From: Azonexus sp.
GTDB taxonomy: Bacteria; Pseudomonadota; Gammaproteobacteria; Burkholderiales; Rhodocyclaceae
DNA length: 64,000 nucleotides
Assembly (NCBI GenBank): GCA_030696345.1
Contig: JAUYSK010000027.1
Span: 62,001-126,000, forward strand
Direction of reading: 5' to 3'
A program made the translations under genes and the position numbers. Numbering within the stretch: position 1 is the first letter of the stretch; the number at the start of each line of letters is the position of its first letter. Of this stretch, positions 18,374-28,578 are shown piece by piece. The notes under the pieces were generated by a model. It worked only from the letters and a program-made list of their open reading frames with translations, ran no database searches and was not told where the DNA came from.

Positions 18374-18559
18374 TCAACCTCTGTCGTCAAAGTGAAAGAG
18401 CGTCATCGTCTGGAGCCGTTGTTCAGCTTGCGATCTCGGTGGCAAGAATGGTCATGGAAGTCCGCTCAATGAAGACGACATCAAGGCTGTGGCGGACCTG
18501 ACAATAAGCAAACTGAAACCCATCTCGAGCCGAACACCAATTTTTTGATTCTTGACCAT
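18374..18559 (-). pseudogene. Chemoreceptor fossil: MCP start fused to MCP end
   Basis: The 326-base gap between cheW and the NIT receptor is not empty. Read on the minus strand from ATG 18559 it gives MVKNQKIGVRLEMGFSLLIV, matching the start of the neighbouring MCP ([17 protein letters not shown]). In the same frame, after an in-frame TGA at 18452-18454, it gives [19 protein letters not shown] and a stop at 18374. That matches the same MCP's end ([17 protein letters not shown]). Everything between, about 500 codons, is missing. This is a decayed third MCP gene produced by internal deletion. No function is expected. The rest of the gap (18271-18373 and 18560-18596) shows nothing else. Confidence 0.82.
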
Positions 18560-18596
18560 GGCTTGCTTTTCGAGACGGGCTATTGCTTGAAACGGG

Positions 18597-19139
18597 TCAA
18601 ACCGGGGCCTGGGACTCCAGACTCTTGTCAGTGCCTGTCAGCATCGCGATTTCATCGACCGACAGCACCTTGTTGATTTCCAGCAGGATGACGAACTTGC
18701 CGGCAACCTTGCCCATGCCGAAGATGAAATCGGCGCGGATTTTGGCGCCAAAGGACGGCGGGGGTTCGATTTCGCTGCCCGGGATTTCCAGCACTTCGGA
18801 AACGGCATCGACAATGATGCCGATATCGTGACGGGTATCCTCATCGGGTACTTCAACGATGACGATGCAGGTCCGGCGACCGACTTCGGTTGCCTTCCCG
18901 CCAAAGCGGGCCGACAGATCAATCACCGGCACCACGCTGCCGCGCAGGTTGATGACGCCGCGAATGAAGGCCGGCATCATCGGGATTTCAGTCAGATTCC
19001 CGTACTCGATGATTTCCTTGACGTTGAGAATGCCAACGCCAAACATTTCACCACCGAGCGAGAAGGTCAGATACTGGGCGGGCGCTTCGTCGGTCTTGGC
19101 GACGACAGCGCTTCCCTTGGCTTGTACGAGTTGTCCCAT
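18597..19139 (-). CDS. cheW: Chemotaxis coupling protein
   Basis: CheW of 180 aa, the adaptor that links chemoreceptors to the CheA kinase. The SH3-like fold covers almost the whole protein: YLTFSLGGEMFGVGILNVKE, IPMMPAFIRGVINLRGSVVP, VIDLSARFG and IGIIVDAVSEVLEIP. The N-terminus has about 20 extra residues. It lies nine bases downstream of the MCP stop at 19149 and is therefore co-transcribed with cheA and that receptor. It is flanked on both sides by nearly identical MCP signalling domains, so homologous recombination could delete it. Confidence 0.95.
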   Translation of the reverse strand: MGQLVQAKGSAVVAKTDEAPAQYLTFSLGGEMFGVGILNVKEIIEYGNLTEIPMMPAFIRGVINLRGSVVPVIDLSARFGGKATEVGRRTCIVIVEVPDEDTRHDIGIIVDAVSEVLEIPGSEIEPPPSFGAKIRADFIFGMGKVAGKFVILLEINKVLSVDEIAMLTGTDKSLESQAPV

Positions 19140-19148
19140 GATGACTCC

Positions 19149-20777
19149 TCAATAACGCTCGAAGTCACCCTCGTTGACCTGGACCGCAGCGGCCCGGGCA
19201 GCGACGCGAGGCTTGGCTCCGCCGCCGGTCGAACGAGCGGCCGGTGGTGCGAAGTTGCGGGCGGTGCTGCGCTGGTTGTCGTCAAGGCGGAAGAACGTCA
19301 TCGTCTGTTGCAGCTGCTCAGCCTGCGAGCCAAGCTCTTCAGCCGTGGCTGCCAGTTCTTCAGAAGCCGAGGCGTTCTGCTGGGTGGCCTGATTCAGCTG
19401 ACCCATGGCGCCGTTGATCTGCGCCACACCGGAAGACTGCTCGGAGGAAGCAGAAGCAATTTCCTGGACCAGATCGGAAGTCTTGCGGATGGTCGGGACC
19501 ATTTCCGTCAGCAGCGTACCGGCACGTTCGGCCTGCTTGACCGAAGACGAAGCCAGATTGCCGATTTCCTGCGCTGCAACCTGCGAGCGTTCAGCCAGCT
19601 TGCGAACTTCAGCGGCGACCACCGCGAAGCCCTTGCCATGATCGCCGGCACGAGCTGCTTCAATGGCGGCGTTAAGCGCCAGCAGATTGGTCTGGTAAGC
19701 GATGTCGTCGATGATGCCGATCTTGCTGGCAATGCTCTTCATGTCGTCAACCGTCTTGCCGACTGCGTCGCCACCTTCAGCCGCTTCCCGGGCAGCCTTC
19801 GAGGCCATGCCATCGGTCACCTTGGCGTTCTCGGTGTTCTGCGAAATCGAAGCCGTCATCTGTTCCATTGATGAGGTGGTTTCTTCGACCGAAGCCGCTT
19901 GTTCGCTGGAAGATTGCGACAGCGACTGGGCGGTGGCGGAAACCTGGCCGGCGGCGTTGGTCAGATTGTCGGCCGCGGTGCGGACTTCGCCGATGATCTG
20001 CGTCAGTTTTGCAATCATGTTCTGCATGGCGGACATCAGCATGCCGACCTCGTCCTTGCTGTCGGACTCAAGCTTGACCGTCAGGTCGCCTTCTGCCAGT
20101 CGGGTTGCAGCATTGACCGCTTCGTTAACTGGAACGGTAATTGAACGGGTAACCCACCAGGCGATTGCTGCTGCGAGGAGGAGAGCAATTGCAGAAAGAA
20201 TGAGAATGATCTGTTTGGCTGAACTGGCTTCCTGGTCCGCAGCTTTTCCCGACTTCGCCATCAACTCGGACTGCATGGTGATCAAATCTTCCGTGGCCTT
20301 GATGTAGTCACCCTGTGTTTTACGAATTTTGGTTACCAACATTTCAATGGCTTCGTCTCTCTTGCCGGCTTTGGCCAGGACGATAAACGCATCCTGATCG
20401 GCGATTGAAACTTTTCGAGCCTCCATTACTTTGGCAAAGGCTTTTTTGCCCTCATCCGACTTGATGGTCTTTTCCAGATAGTTGAAATTTTCTACGGCAA
20501 TCTTTCGTGCGCCAGCCACCCGGTCAAGCTCCCTGCTAACGTCCTCGGGAGATTTCACCAGTACCGCATTTCGCAGCGCCCGCGCGGTCACATTAATCTG
20601 ATCAATAACGCTGTTGGCAGCAGTGACTTTGGGAAAGCGGTCATTGACTAGAAGATCAATTTCTTCACTGATTGAAGTCAGACGGATATAGGCGAGTGTG
20701 GCAACGATAACGAGCAAGGTTGCAACCAGACCGAATCCGAGACCAAGTCTCAAACCGATTTTCATATTCTTGAACAT
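19149..20777 (-). CDS. Methyl-accepting chemotaxis protein with four-helix-bundle sensor and CheR-tether-like tail
   Basis: Classical transmembrane chemoreceptor of 542 aa. Helix 1 ([20 protein letters not shown]) is followed by a periplasmic four-helix-bundle type domain (about residues 35-190), helix 2 ([18 protein letters not shown]), a HAMP domain ([20 protein letters not shown]) and the signalling hairpin with [20 protein letters not shown]. After the signalling domain comes a flexible Ala/Pro/Gly/Arg linker of about 30 residues ending GDFERY. The aromatic-x-x-aromatic pattern resembles the NWETF-type pentapeptide that tethers CheR. Located between cheA and cheW in the same operon. Ligand unknown. 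Confidence 0.92.
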   Translation of the reverse strand: MFKNMKIGLRLGLGFGLVATLLVIVATLAYIRLTSISEEIDLLVNDRFPKVTAANSVIDQINVTARALRNAVLVKSPEDVSRELDRVAGARKIAVENFNYLEKTIKSDEGKKAFAKVMEARKVSIADQDAFIVLAKAGKRDEAIEMLVTKIRKTQGDYIKATEDLITMQSELMAKSGKAADQEASSAKQIILILSAIALLLAAAIAWWVTRSITVPVNEAVNAATRLAEGDLTVKLESDSKDEVGMLMSAMQNMIAKLTQIIGEVRTAADNLTNAAGQVSATAQSLSQSSSEQAASVEETTSSMEQMTASISQNTENAKVTDGMASKAAREAAEGGDAVGKTVDDMKSIASKIGIIDDIAYQTNLLALNAAIEAARAGDHGKGFAVVAAEVRKLAERSQVAAQEIGNLASSSVKQAERAGTLLTEMVPTIRKTSDLVQEIASASSEQSSGVAQINGAMGQLNQATQQNASASEELAATAEELGSQAEQLQQTMTFFRLDDNQRSTARNFAPPAARSTGGGAKPRVAARAAAVQVNEGDFERY

Positions 20778-20805
20778 GACTTACCCCTTCTTGAAGTGCA
20801 ATACG

Positions 20806-23031
20806 TTAATTGTTCGGCAATGCGGTGGAGGGCTGGTGATTCCTGCCCGGGAACATCTTTCTTTCTTCGTTCTGGCTGACAGTAAGGACCAGTGCCGCCA
20901 CATCCAGAATCAGCGCCACTTCGCCGCTGCCAAGAATGGTTGAACCGCCAATCCCCCGCAGATGCGGGAACATCACACCAAGCGGCTTGATCACGGTCTG
21001 GAATTCACCCATCAGCTGATCGACCACGATCCCGGCGCGCTGGCCGGCAAACTGGACGACGACAATGCTTTCGCGGGGCGGGCACTCACCCGGCACTTCA
21101 AACAGTTCGCGCAGGCGAATGAACGGTAGTGCTTCGCCACGCAGGTTCATGAAATTGCGGTCGCTCGGCAGGTTCTTCAGTTCGATACATTCGACGACGG
21201 TATCGAGCGGAATGACGTAAGCGGCCTTGCCGACACCGACCAGGAAACCGTCAATGATGGCCAGCGTCAGTGGCAGGCGAATGGTAAAGGTGGCGCCTTC
21301 GCCTTCGACGGAAGTGACATCGACGGCGCCGCGCAGCGACTGGATATTCCGGCGCACGACATCCATGCCGACACCGCGACCGGAGAGGTTGGAAACCTTC
21401 TCGACGGTCGAGAATCCCGGTTCGAAAATCAGGTTCACGACTTCCGCATCGGTGAGGGTTTCACCGGGCTGGATGACGCCGCGTTCCAGCGCCTTGGCGG
21501 TGATCTTTTCCTTGTTCAGGCCGCCGCCATCGTCGGAGATCTGGATCACGATGCTGCCCGAGTCGTGATAAGCGTTCAGCGTTACCGTGCCGCAGGCGGG
21601 CTTGCCACGTTCGAGTCGAAGGGCGGTGGGTTCGATGCCGTGGTCCAGCGAGTTCCGGACGAGGTGCATCAGCGGGTCGCCGATCTTTTCCACGACGGTC
21701 TTGTCGAGTTCGGTTTCAGCACCGCTGATCACCAGTTCGATTTCCTTGCCGAGTTCCTTGGAGACGTCACGCACGACGCGGTTGAAGCGGGTGAAGGTGT
21801 CGCCGATCTGGACCATGCGCAGTTGCAGCGCGGAGTCACGAATGTTTTCAACGAGGCGGGAAAGGACTGAGGTGGCTTCGACCAGATCGGTCTGCTTGCT
21901 CTTCTGGGCGAGCAGGTTGGCCGAGGCGCCGGCAATCACCAGCTCGCCGACCAGGTCGATCAGCTGGTCGAGCTTGTCGGCCTGGACGCGAACCAGGCGT
22001 GCTTCCTTGGCTTTCTTGTCGCTGACCTGGGCCTGCTTGTTGATCGCCGCATCGACGATTTCCTTGTGCACGACCTTGTTGTCGACGAGGATTTCGCCGA
22101 GTTGCGGTGGCGGGGCTTCGCTGTCGGCATCGGTGGTGTCGGCCGTGACTTTCTGGTTGCACAGCCCTTGGTCAACTTCGGCCTGGGTCAGTGCGCCGCA
22201 GCGGACCAGGATTTCGCCGAGACGCATGGTGTCTTCAGGCAATTCCTGGATGTGCTTGATGTATTCGGAGAGCTTGCTGTTGGGCGGCAGGATGCGCAGG
22301 TCGCAGTCATCGCGGACGAAGTCGAAGACGCGCTCAATGTCAGCCTTGGAGCTGCGGGTCTGGAGCTGGATTTCAAACCCGATGTAGCAGGATTCCGGGT
22401 CCATGCTGGCGGCGGCCGGCATGGCGTCGGTGATGGTCTCCATGCCAAGGATTTCGCCCAGCGAAGCGAGGTAACGAATGAAGGACAGCGGGTCCATGCC
22501 GCCACGCAGCACGTTTTCGCCAAAGCGCACGGAAATGTGCCAGCTGTCGGTCAGGACAATGCCGCCTCCGGAGCTTTCGACTTCTATGGCGGCGTCGTGT
22601 ACGGTCATTTTTGAGTCGGCCGGCTCGGCGTCTTTTTGGCCAATGCTGTCGATGAAGACTTTCAGTTGCTCGGTCAGGGCATCACCGCGGGCCTTGAGTG
22701 CGGCGTCGGGGGCTTCGGCGTCGGCGGCCAGCACATCGATCAGGCTGATCATGTGGTCGCAGCACTCAAGCAGCAGCGTGGCGAGCGGTGGCGTGACCGC
22801 CAGCTCGTCATTGCGCAGTGAATCGAGAATGTTTTCGACGCGGTGGGTGAAGGCGACGATGAAGCCGCATTCGACAACGCCGGCACCACCCTTGATGGTG
22901 TGTGCGGCGCGGAAGATGCCGTTGATGTTGTCCATGTCGTCCGGGGTTTGCTCCAGACGGAGCAGGCCGGATTCCATTTCAGCCAGTTGTTCCCGGCTTT
23001 CCTGGATGAAGACGCTGGTGATTTCGTCCAT
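20806..23031 (-). CDS. cheA: Chemotaxis histidine kinase
   Basis: CheA of 741 aa; autophosphorylates and passes phosphate to CheY and CheB. The HPt domain holds the phospho-His at residue 44 (RAAHTIKGGAGV). A middle region of unclear type follows, then two copies of a LGEILV-type helical motif (about residues 268-290 and 308-328). After these come the dimerisation helices (KLDQLIDLVGELVIAG), the ATPase domain (NSLDHGIEPTALR, ISDDGGGLNKEKI, LSGRGVGMDVVR) and a CheW-like C-terminal domain (LRELFEVPGECPPRESIVVV). ATG 23031 has GGAG upstream and fits the family start; an in-frame GTG at 23049 directly after the STAS stop codon is the alternative. The C-terminal tail of about 20 residues is probably disordered. 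Confidence 0.95.
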   Translation of the reverse strand: MDEITSVFIQESREQLAEMESGLLRLEQTPDDMDNINGIFRAAHTIKGGAGVVECGFIVAFTHRVENILDSLRNDELAVTPPLATLLLECCDHMISLIDVLAADAEAPDAALKARGDALTEQLKVFIDSIGQKDAEPADSKMTVHDAAIEVESSGGGIVLTDSWHISVRFGENVLRGGMDPLSFIRYLASLGEILGMETITDAMPAAASMDPESCYIGFEIQLQTRSSKADIERVFDFVRDDCDLRILPPNSKLSEYIKHIQELPEDTMRLGEILVRCGALTQAEVDQGLCNQKVTADTTDADSEAPPPQLGEILVDNKVVHKEIVDAAINKQAQVSDKKAKEARLVRVQADKLDQLIDLVGELVIAGASANLLAQKSKQTDLVEATSVLSRLVENIRDSALQLRMVQIGDTFTRFNRVVRDVSKELGKEIELVISGAETELDKTVVEKIGDPLMHLVRNSLDHGIEPTALRLERGKPACGTVTLNAYHDSGSIVIQISDDGGGLNKEKITAKALERGVIQPGETLTDAEVVNLIFEPGFSTVEKVSNLSGRGVGMDVVRRNIQSLRGAVDVTSVEGEGATFTIRLPLTLAIIDGFLVGVGKAAYVIPLDTVVECIELKNLPSDRNFMNLRGEALPFIRLRELFEVPGECPPRESIVVVQFAGQRAGIVVDQLMGEFQTVIKPLGVMFPHLRGIGGSTILGSGEVALILDVAALVLTVSQNEERKMFPGRNHQPSTALPNN

Positions 23032-23049
23032 GCTGTTTTCTCCGCTCAC

Positions 23050-23355
23050 TCAGGAGGCTTCGTGGGCCGGGATGACCAGCGGGTCACCAAACTCGGCTGC
23101 CATGTTGCAAAAATCGATGACTGAACTGACCGCCTGGCTGTGGGCGACGATGCGCACCTGCTTGCCGGCCCGCAGGGCTTCTTTCTTGAGCAGGATGAGC
23201 AACTGAAGACCGGCAGTGTCCATTTCGCTGACTTGTGACAGGTTGAGCTCCAGCTCGCTGGTCGTGGCCAGGGCGTCGAGCAGTACCTGCTTTTGTTCCA
23301 GCGCGTGGTAGATGGTGAGATCTTCGGTGATGGCAAGGGGCGGGCTGGACGACAT
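23050..23355 (-). CDS. STAS-domain protein
   Basis: Single STAS domain protein of 101 aa (anti-sigma-factor-antagonist fold). The family core is visible: LELNLSQVSEMDTAGLQLLI, where the position after Asp that is usually a phosphorylatable Ser is Thr, then KKEALRAGKQVRIVAHS. STAS proteins are small binding switches often regulated by Ser/Thr phosphorylation. Here it sits between an MCP and cheA, so it probably works in the chemotaxis complex, but its partner is unknown. Gaps to its neighbours are about 11 and 18 bases, consistent with one operon. Confidence 0.85.
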   Translation of the reverse strand: MSSSPPLAITEDLTIYHALEQKQVLLDALATTSELELNLSQVSEMDTAGLQLLILLKKEALRAGKQVRIVAHSQAVSSVIDFCNMAAEFGDPLVIPAHEAS

Positions 23356-23366
23356 GAGGCTTGTCC

Positions 23367-24641
23367 TTAGAACAGTTCGATGCGGGAGGCGGCGGGGGCC
23401 GGCGTTGCCGCCGTGTCCCGGTTTAGGGAAGTCTGGTGACTGGCACGCTGGCTCTCCATGACATAGCGGCCGTAGAGCGACTCCAGGTGTTCGGCGATGG
23501 GCGTGTAGGTGAAGTTGCTGTCTTCGTAGGCATGCAGGCGATTGGCCAGCAGCGTGGCGTGTTCATTGAGCTGGCCCAGGGCCTGCATGACATGTTCGAT
23601 TTGCTGCCGGCTGACATCCTGAAACTGGACGCTGGCCTGGGCATCCATGAACATGTTGGCAAGTGTTGTGCTGCTTTCCTTGACCTGGGTGAGGACGTCG
23701 GCTTCGTGCCGCATCAGGGCCTCGTAGCTCTGACCCATCTCGTGGAGCTGGCTGGAGAAGAAATCCAGCAACTGCTTTTCCTTGTCGAGATTGACGTTCG
23801 AGAGCTTGTGCTGGAACTGGGTCTCGATGTGCTCCGCCACAGCGGCGATGCCCCGGCTGATCTTGACGACGGCGGTTTCGGTTTCGCTGGACAGCTTGCG
23901 TACTTCGTCGGCGACCACGGCGAAACCACGTCCTGCCTCTCCCGCCCGCGCTGCTTCGATGGCGGCATTGAGAGCCAGCAGGTTGGTCTGGCCGGCGACA
24001 TGCTTGATCAACTGAACCAGCGATTCCAGCGAATGGGCTTCCAGGACAACCTGCTTGACTTGCTCCTGATCCTGCTGGGTCTCATGCAGGCGCTGCTGCA
24101 CATAGCCTTCCATCTTGGTAACAAGTTCCTGATTCTGGGAGATCCGTGCTTCGGATCTGCGCATCAGATCGGCCGAGGCTTCCGACGTCTCGCTGACAAA
24201 ACGATCCAGCTTGGTCACTACTTCATCGATGGTCTGCAGGCGTTCGACGATGTCGTAGGCAGCCTTCTCGGTATCGTTGATGACGTCTTTCAACTGGTTG
24301 CTCAAGACGCCGTTGAATTGATGCACCTGCTTGAGTTCACCTGAGACTTCTTCGGTGACTTTCTGGAAATCATGAACCTTGCCGAGATCCTCGGCTGCCT
24401 TCTTGAACAGGCCAAGTGCGTGATCGCGATAGAACGCCATCGACAGCCCCCGGTGCGCCAGATAGCCGAGCGTCATCAGAATGAAGGTGCCAAGCGCGTC
24501 GGCGAACGGATGCGACATACCCAGGGCGGGAACGAAGGAGCTGTGGAACCATCCGTGCAGGAAATACACCGTAGCAGCAACGGCCAACGCTGCTATCAGG
24601 AAGGTTCCCATTGACCGCCGGAGATAGGTCGCAAATTCCAT
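23367..24641 (-). CDS. Methyl-accepting chemotaxis protein without periplasmic sensor, IELF C-terminus
   Basis: Chemoreceptor-like protein of 424 aa. Two membrane helices near the N-terminus ([18 protein letters not shown] and [18 protein letters not shown]) are separated by only about 20 residues, so there is no periplasmic ligand domain and any input must be membrane-based or cytoplasmic. The signalling tip is present as [20 protein letters not shown] and [14 protein letters not shown]. After it lies a C-terminal helical region, unlike the other two receptors here. The last residues are SRIELF, sharing IELF with the CheD paralogue. Start ATG 24641 comes four bases after the stop of the response regulator gene; the frame extends 21 codons upstream within that gene. 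Confidence 0.88.
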   Translation of the reverse strand: MEFATYLRRSMGTFLIAALAVAATVYFLHGWFHSSFVPALGMSHPFADALGTFILMTLGYLAHRGLSMAFYRDHALGLFKKAAEDLGKVHDFQKVTEEVSGELKQVHQFNGVLSNQLKDVINDTEKAAYDIVERLQTIDEVVTKLDRFVSETSEASADLMRRSEARISQNQELVTKMEGYVQQRLHETQQDQEQVKQVVLEAHSLESLVQLIKHVAGQTNLLALNAAIEAARAGEAGRGFAVVADEVRKLSSETETAVVKISRGIAAVAEHIETQFQHKLSNVNLDKEKQLLDFFSSQLHEMGQSYEALMRHEADVLTQVKESSTTLANMFMDAQASVQFQDVSRQQIEHVMQALGQLNEHATLLANRLHAYEDSNFTYTPIAEHLESLYGRYVMESQRASHQTSLNRDTAATPAPAASRIELF

Positions 24642-24645
24642 GGCT

Positions 24646-25011
24646 TCAGCGCACGACCAGCTTGATGGTATTGAGCAGTTCGTCGGCGGTTGCCGGTTTG
24701 ACAATCCAGCCGGAAGCGCCGGCGGCCTTGGCTTCCAGCTTCCTTGATTGCTGCGACTCGGTGGTCAGGAAGAGGATGGGCACAAACTTGTAGGCCGGCA
24801 GCTTGCGGACTTCCTTGATCAGTTCAATGCCGTTCATGCCCGGCATGTTGAGATCGGTGATCATCAGATCGATCTTGATGCCCGATTGCAGCTTGCGTAA
24901 TGCCTCTTCGGCATTCGCAGCCTTTTCGGTGGCATAGCCAGCCTTGGTAAGAATGCTGGAAATGCTGAGCAGGATGGTGGCGGAGTCGTCGACTAAGAAG
25001 ATGGTTTTCAT
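24646..25011 (-). CDS. CheY-like single-domain response regulator
   Basis: Receiver-only protein of 121 aa. The acidic pocket (FLVDDSAT), phospho-acceptor Asp ([15 protein letters not shown]), conserved Thr (LFLTTES) and Lys ([12 protein letters not shown]) are all present. With no output domain it should act by binding, as CheY does at the flagellar motor or within the receptor array. It is the first gene of the chemotaxis run and directly precedes an MCP, with cheA further downstream. It could be the motor CheY or a phosphate sink; no cheZ is visible in the window. Confidence 0.88.
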   Translation of the reverse strand: MKTIFLVDDSATILLSISSILTKAGYATEKAANAEEALRKLQSGIKIDLMITDLNMPGMNGIELIKEVRKLPAYKFVPILFLTTESQQSRKLEAKAAGASGWIVKPATADELLNTIKLVVR

Positions 25012-25026
25012 TTTTTTACCAATTTA

Positions 25027-25045
25027 ACAAACGTGCGACGTTTGT
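25027..25045. promoter_or_regulatory. Inverted repeat in the leader of the chemotaxis run
   Basis: ACAAACGT (25027-25034) and ACGTTTGT (25038-25045) form a perfect 8-bp inverted repeat with a 3-base centre, 16 bases upstream of the response regulator start codon. It could be an operator half-site pair or an mRNA hairpin close to the ribosome site. It has no U tract on the minus strand, so it is not a good terminator. The rest of the 140-base gap (25012-25151) is AT-rich and probably holds the promoter. Confidence 0.4.
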
Positions 25046-25151
25046 GTTAATAATGTTACTTATATGCTTTTTGGAAATGAATCAGGTTGACCTACATCAA
25101 TAATAGTAGCGCTAAGCATAAATGCACTACCGTAGTCATTGGTTTTCGGGA

Positions 25152-27710
<2,559 letters not shown>

Positions 27711-27883
27711 GTACTTGATCCCTCCAGACAGGCCGTGGAACCTGACCTGGGGTTGTGTTGACGATGGTGTGAAACAGGCAAATCATTGCCTGGAGTTTTT
27801 GGGGATATTGTCTTTTTTGGTGTTGGTCCATGTTACGCGGGTGCTTGGCTCACCGATATTCACAACAACCGTTAATTTTGATT

Positions 27884-27897
27884 ACCGGTAAACCGGT
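27884..27897. repeat. Small inverted repeat downstream of the LuxR-type regulator
   Basis: ACCGG TAAA CCGGT lies 22-35 bases beyond the regulator stop codon, in the 208-base gap 27711-27918. On the minus strand the hairpin is followed by an AT-rich stretch but no continuous U run, so it would be a weak terminator at best. The remainder of the gap shows no gene; it should contain the promoter of the hybrid kinase. Confidence 0.3.
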
Positions 27898-27918
27898 AGT
27901 GCTCCCGTTTGACGGTGC

Positions 27919-28560
27919 CTACTCGCGGTCGAGGCCGCGGCTGATGACGTGACGGGTAAGTTCGGCGACGCTGTGCAGATCAAGCTTGCGCATGATGTTG
28001 CGGCGATGGACTTCGACGGTGGCGGGGGCAATGTTCATCTGGTCGGCTATTTGTGCCGAGGTGTAGCCTCTGGCCACCAGCAGCAGGACCTGAAGTTCAC
28101 GGGCGCCCAAGCGTGCTGTCGTGGGGGCTGTTTTGTCGGGTGAGGCGATGGCGCCAGCGATCAGGGTGGCGACATCGGGAGACAGGTAGTTGCGGTCACG
28201 CTGCACGGCTTCGATGGCGCGCAGCAATTCCGCGCTGGCTTCGGCCTTGGTGACATAGGCGGCGGCGCCGGCCTCGATCATGTCGAGGACGTATTGCCGT
28301 TCCGAAAAAGTCGACAGCGCGATGACCTTGATTGAGGGGTGCGTTGCAATCAGGCGGCGAGTGGTTTCGACGCCGTTCATGCCAGGCATGCCGATGTCCA
28401 TGCAGACGATGTCGGGTTGGGTCAGTTCGGCCAGCCTCAGGGCCTCGTCGCCATCGCCGGCTTCGGCCACCACTTCGAGGTCGGAGAGGCGTTCGAGCAG
28501 TGTTCGCAAGGCGTCGCGAAACATCTGGTGATCATCGACCAGCAGCACGCGTTGCTTCAT
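27919..28560 (-). CDS. LuxR/NarL-family response regulator
   Basis: DNA-binding response regulator of 213 aa. The receiver domain has VLLVDDHQMFR, the acceptor Asp in DIVCMDIGMPGMNG, and YVTKAEAS near its end. The C-terminal helix-turn-helix reads LGARELQVLLLVARGYTSAQ, then IADQMNIAPATVEVHRRNIM, a normal LuxR/FixJ fold. It starts 18 bases after the stop of the PAS-LOV histidine kinase gene, which is of the NarX/UhpB kinase type that pairs with such regulators. The two therefore form a cognate two-component pair. Target genes are unknown. Confidence 0.92.
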   Translation of the reverse strand: MKQRVLLVDDHQMFRDALRTLLERLSDLEVVAEAGDGDEALRLAELTQPDIVCMDIGMPGMNGVETTRRLIATHPSIKVIALSTFSERQYVLDMIEAGAAAYVTKAEASAELLRAIEAVQRDRNYLSPDVATLIAGAIASPDKTAPTTARLGARELQVLLLVARGYTSAQIADQMNIAPATVEVHRRNIMRKLDLHSVAELTRHVISRGLDRE

Positions 28561-28578
28561 TGCCGGGCTTCCTGAAGG

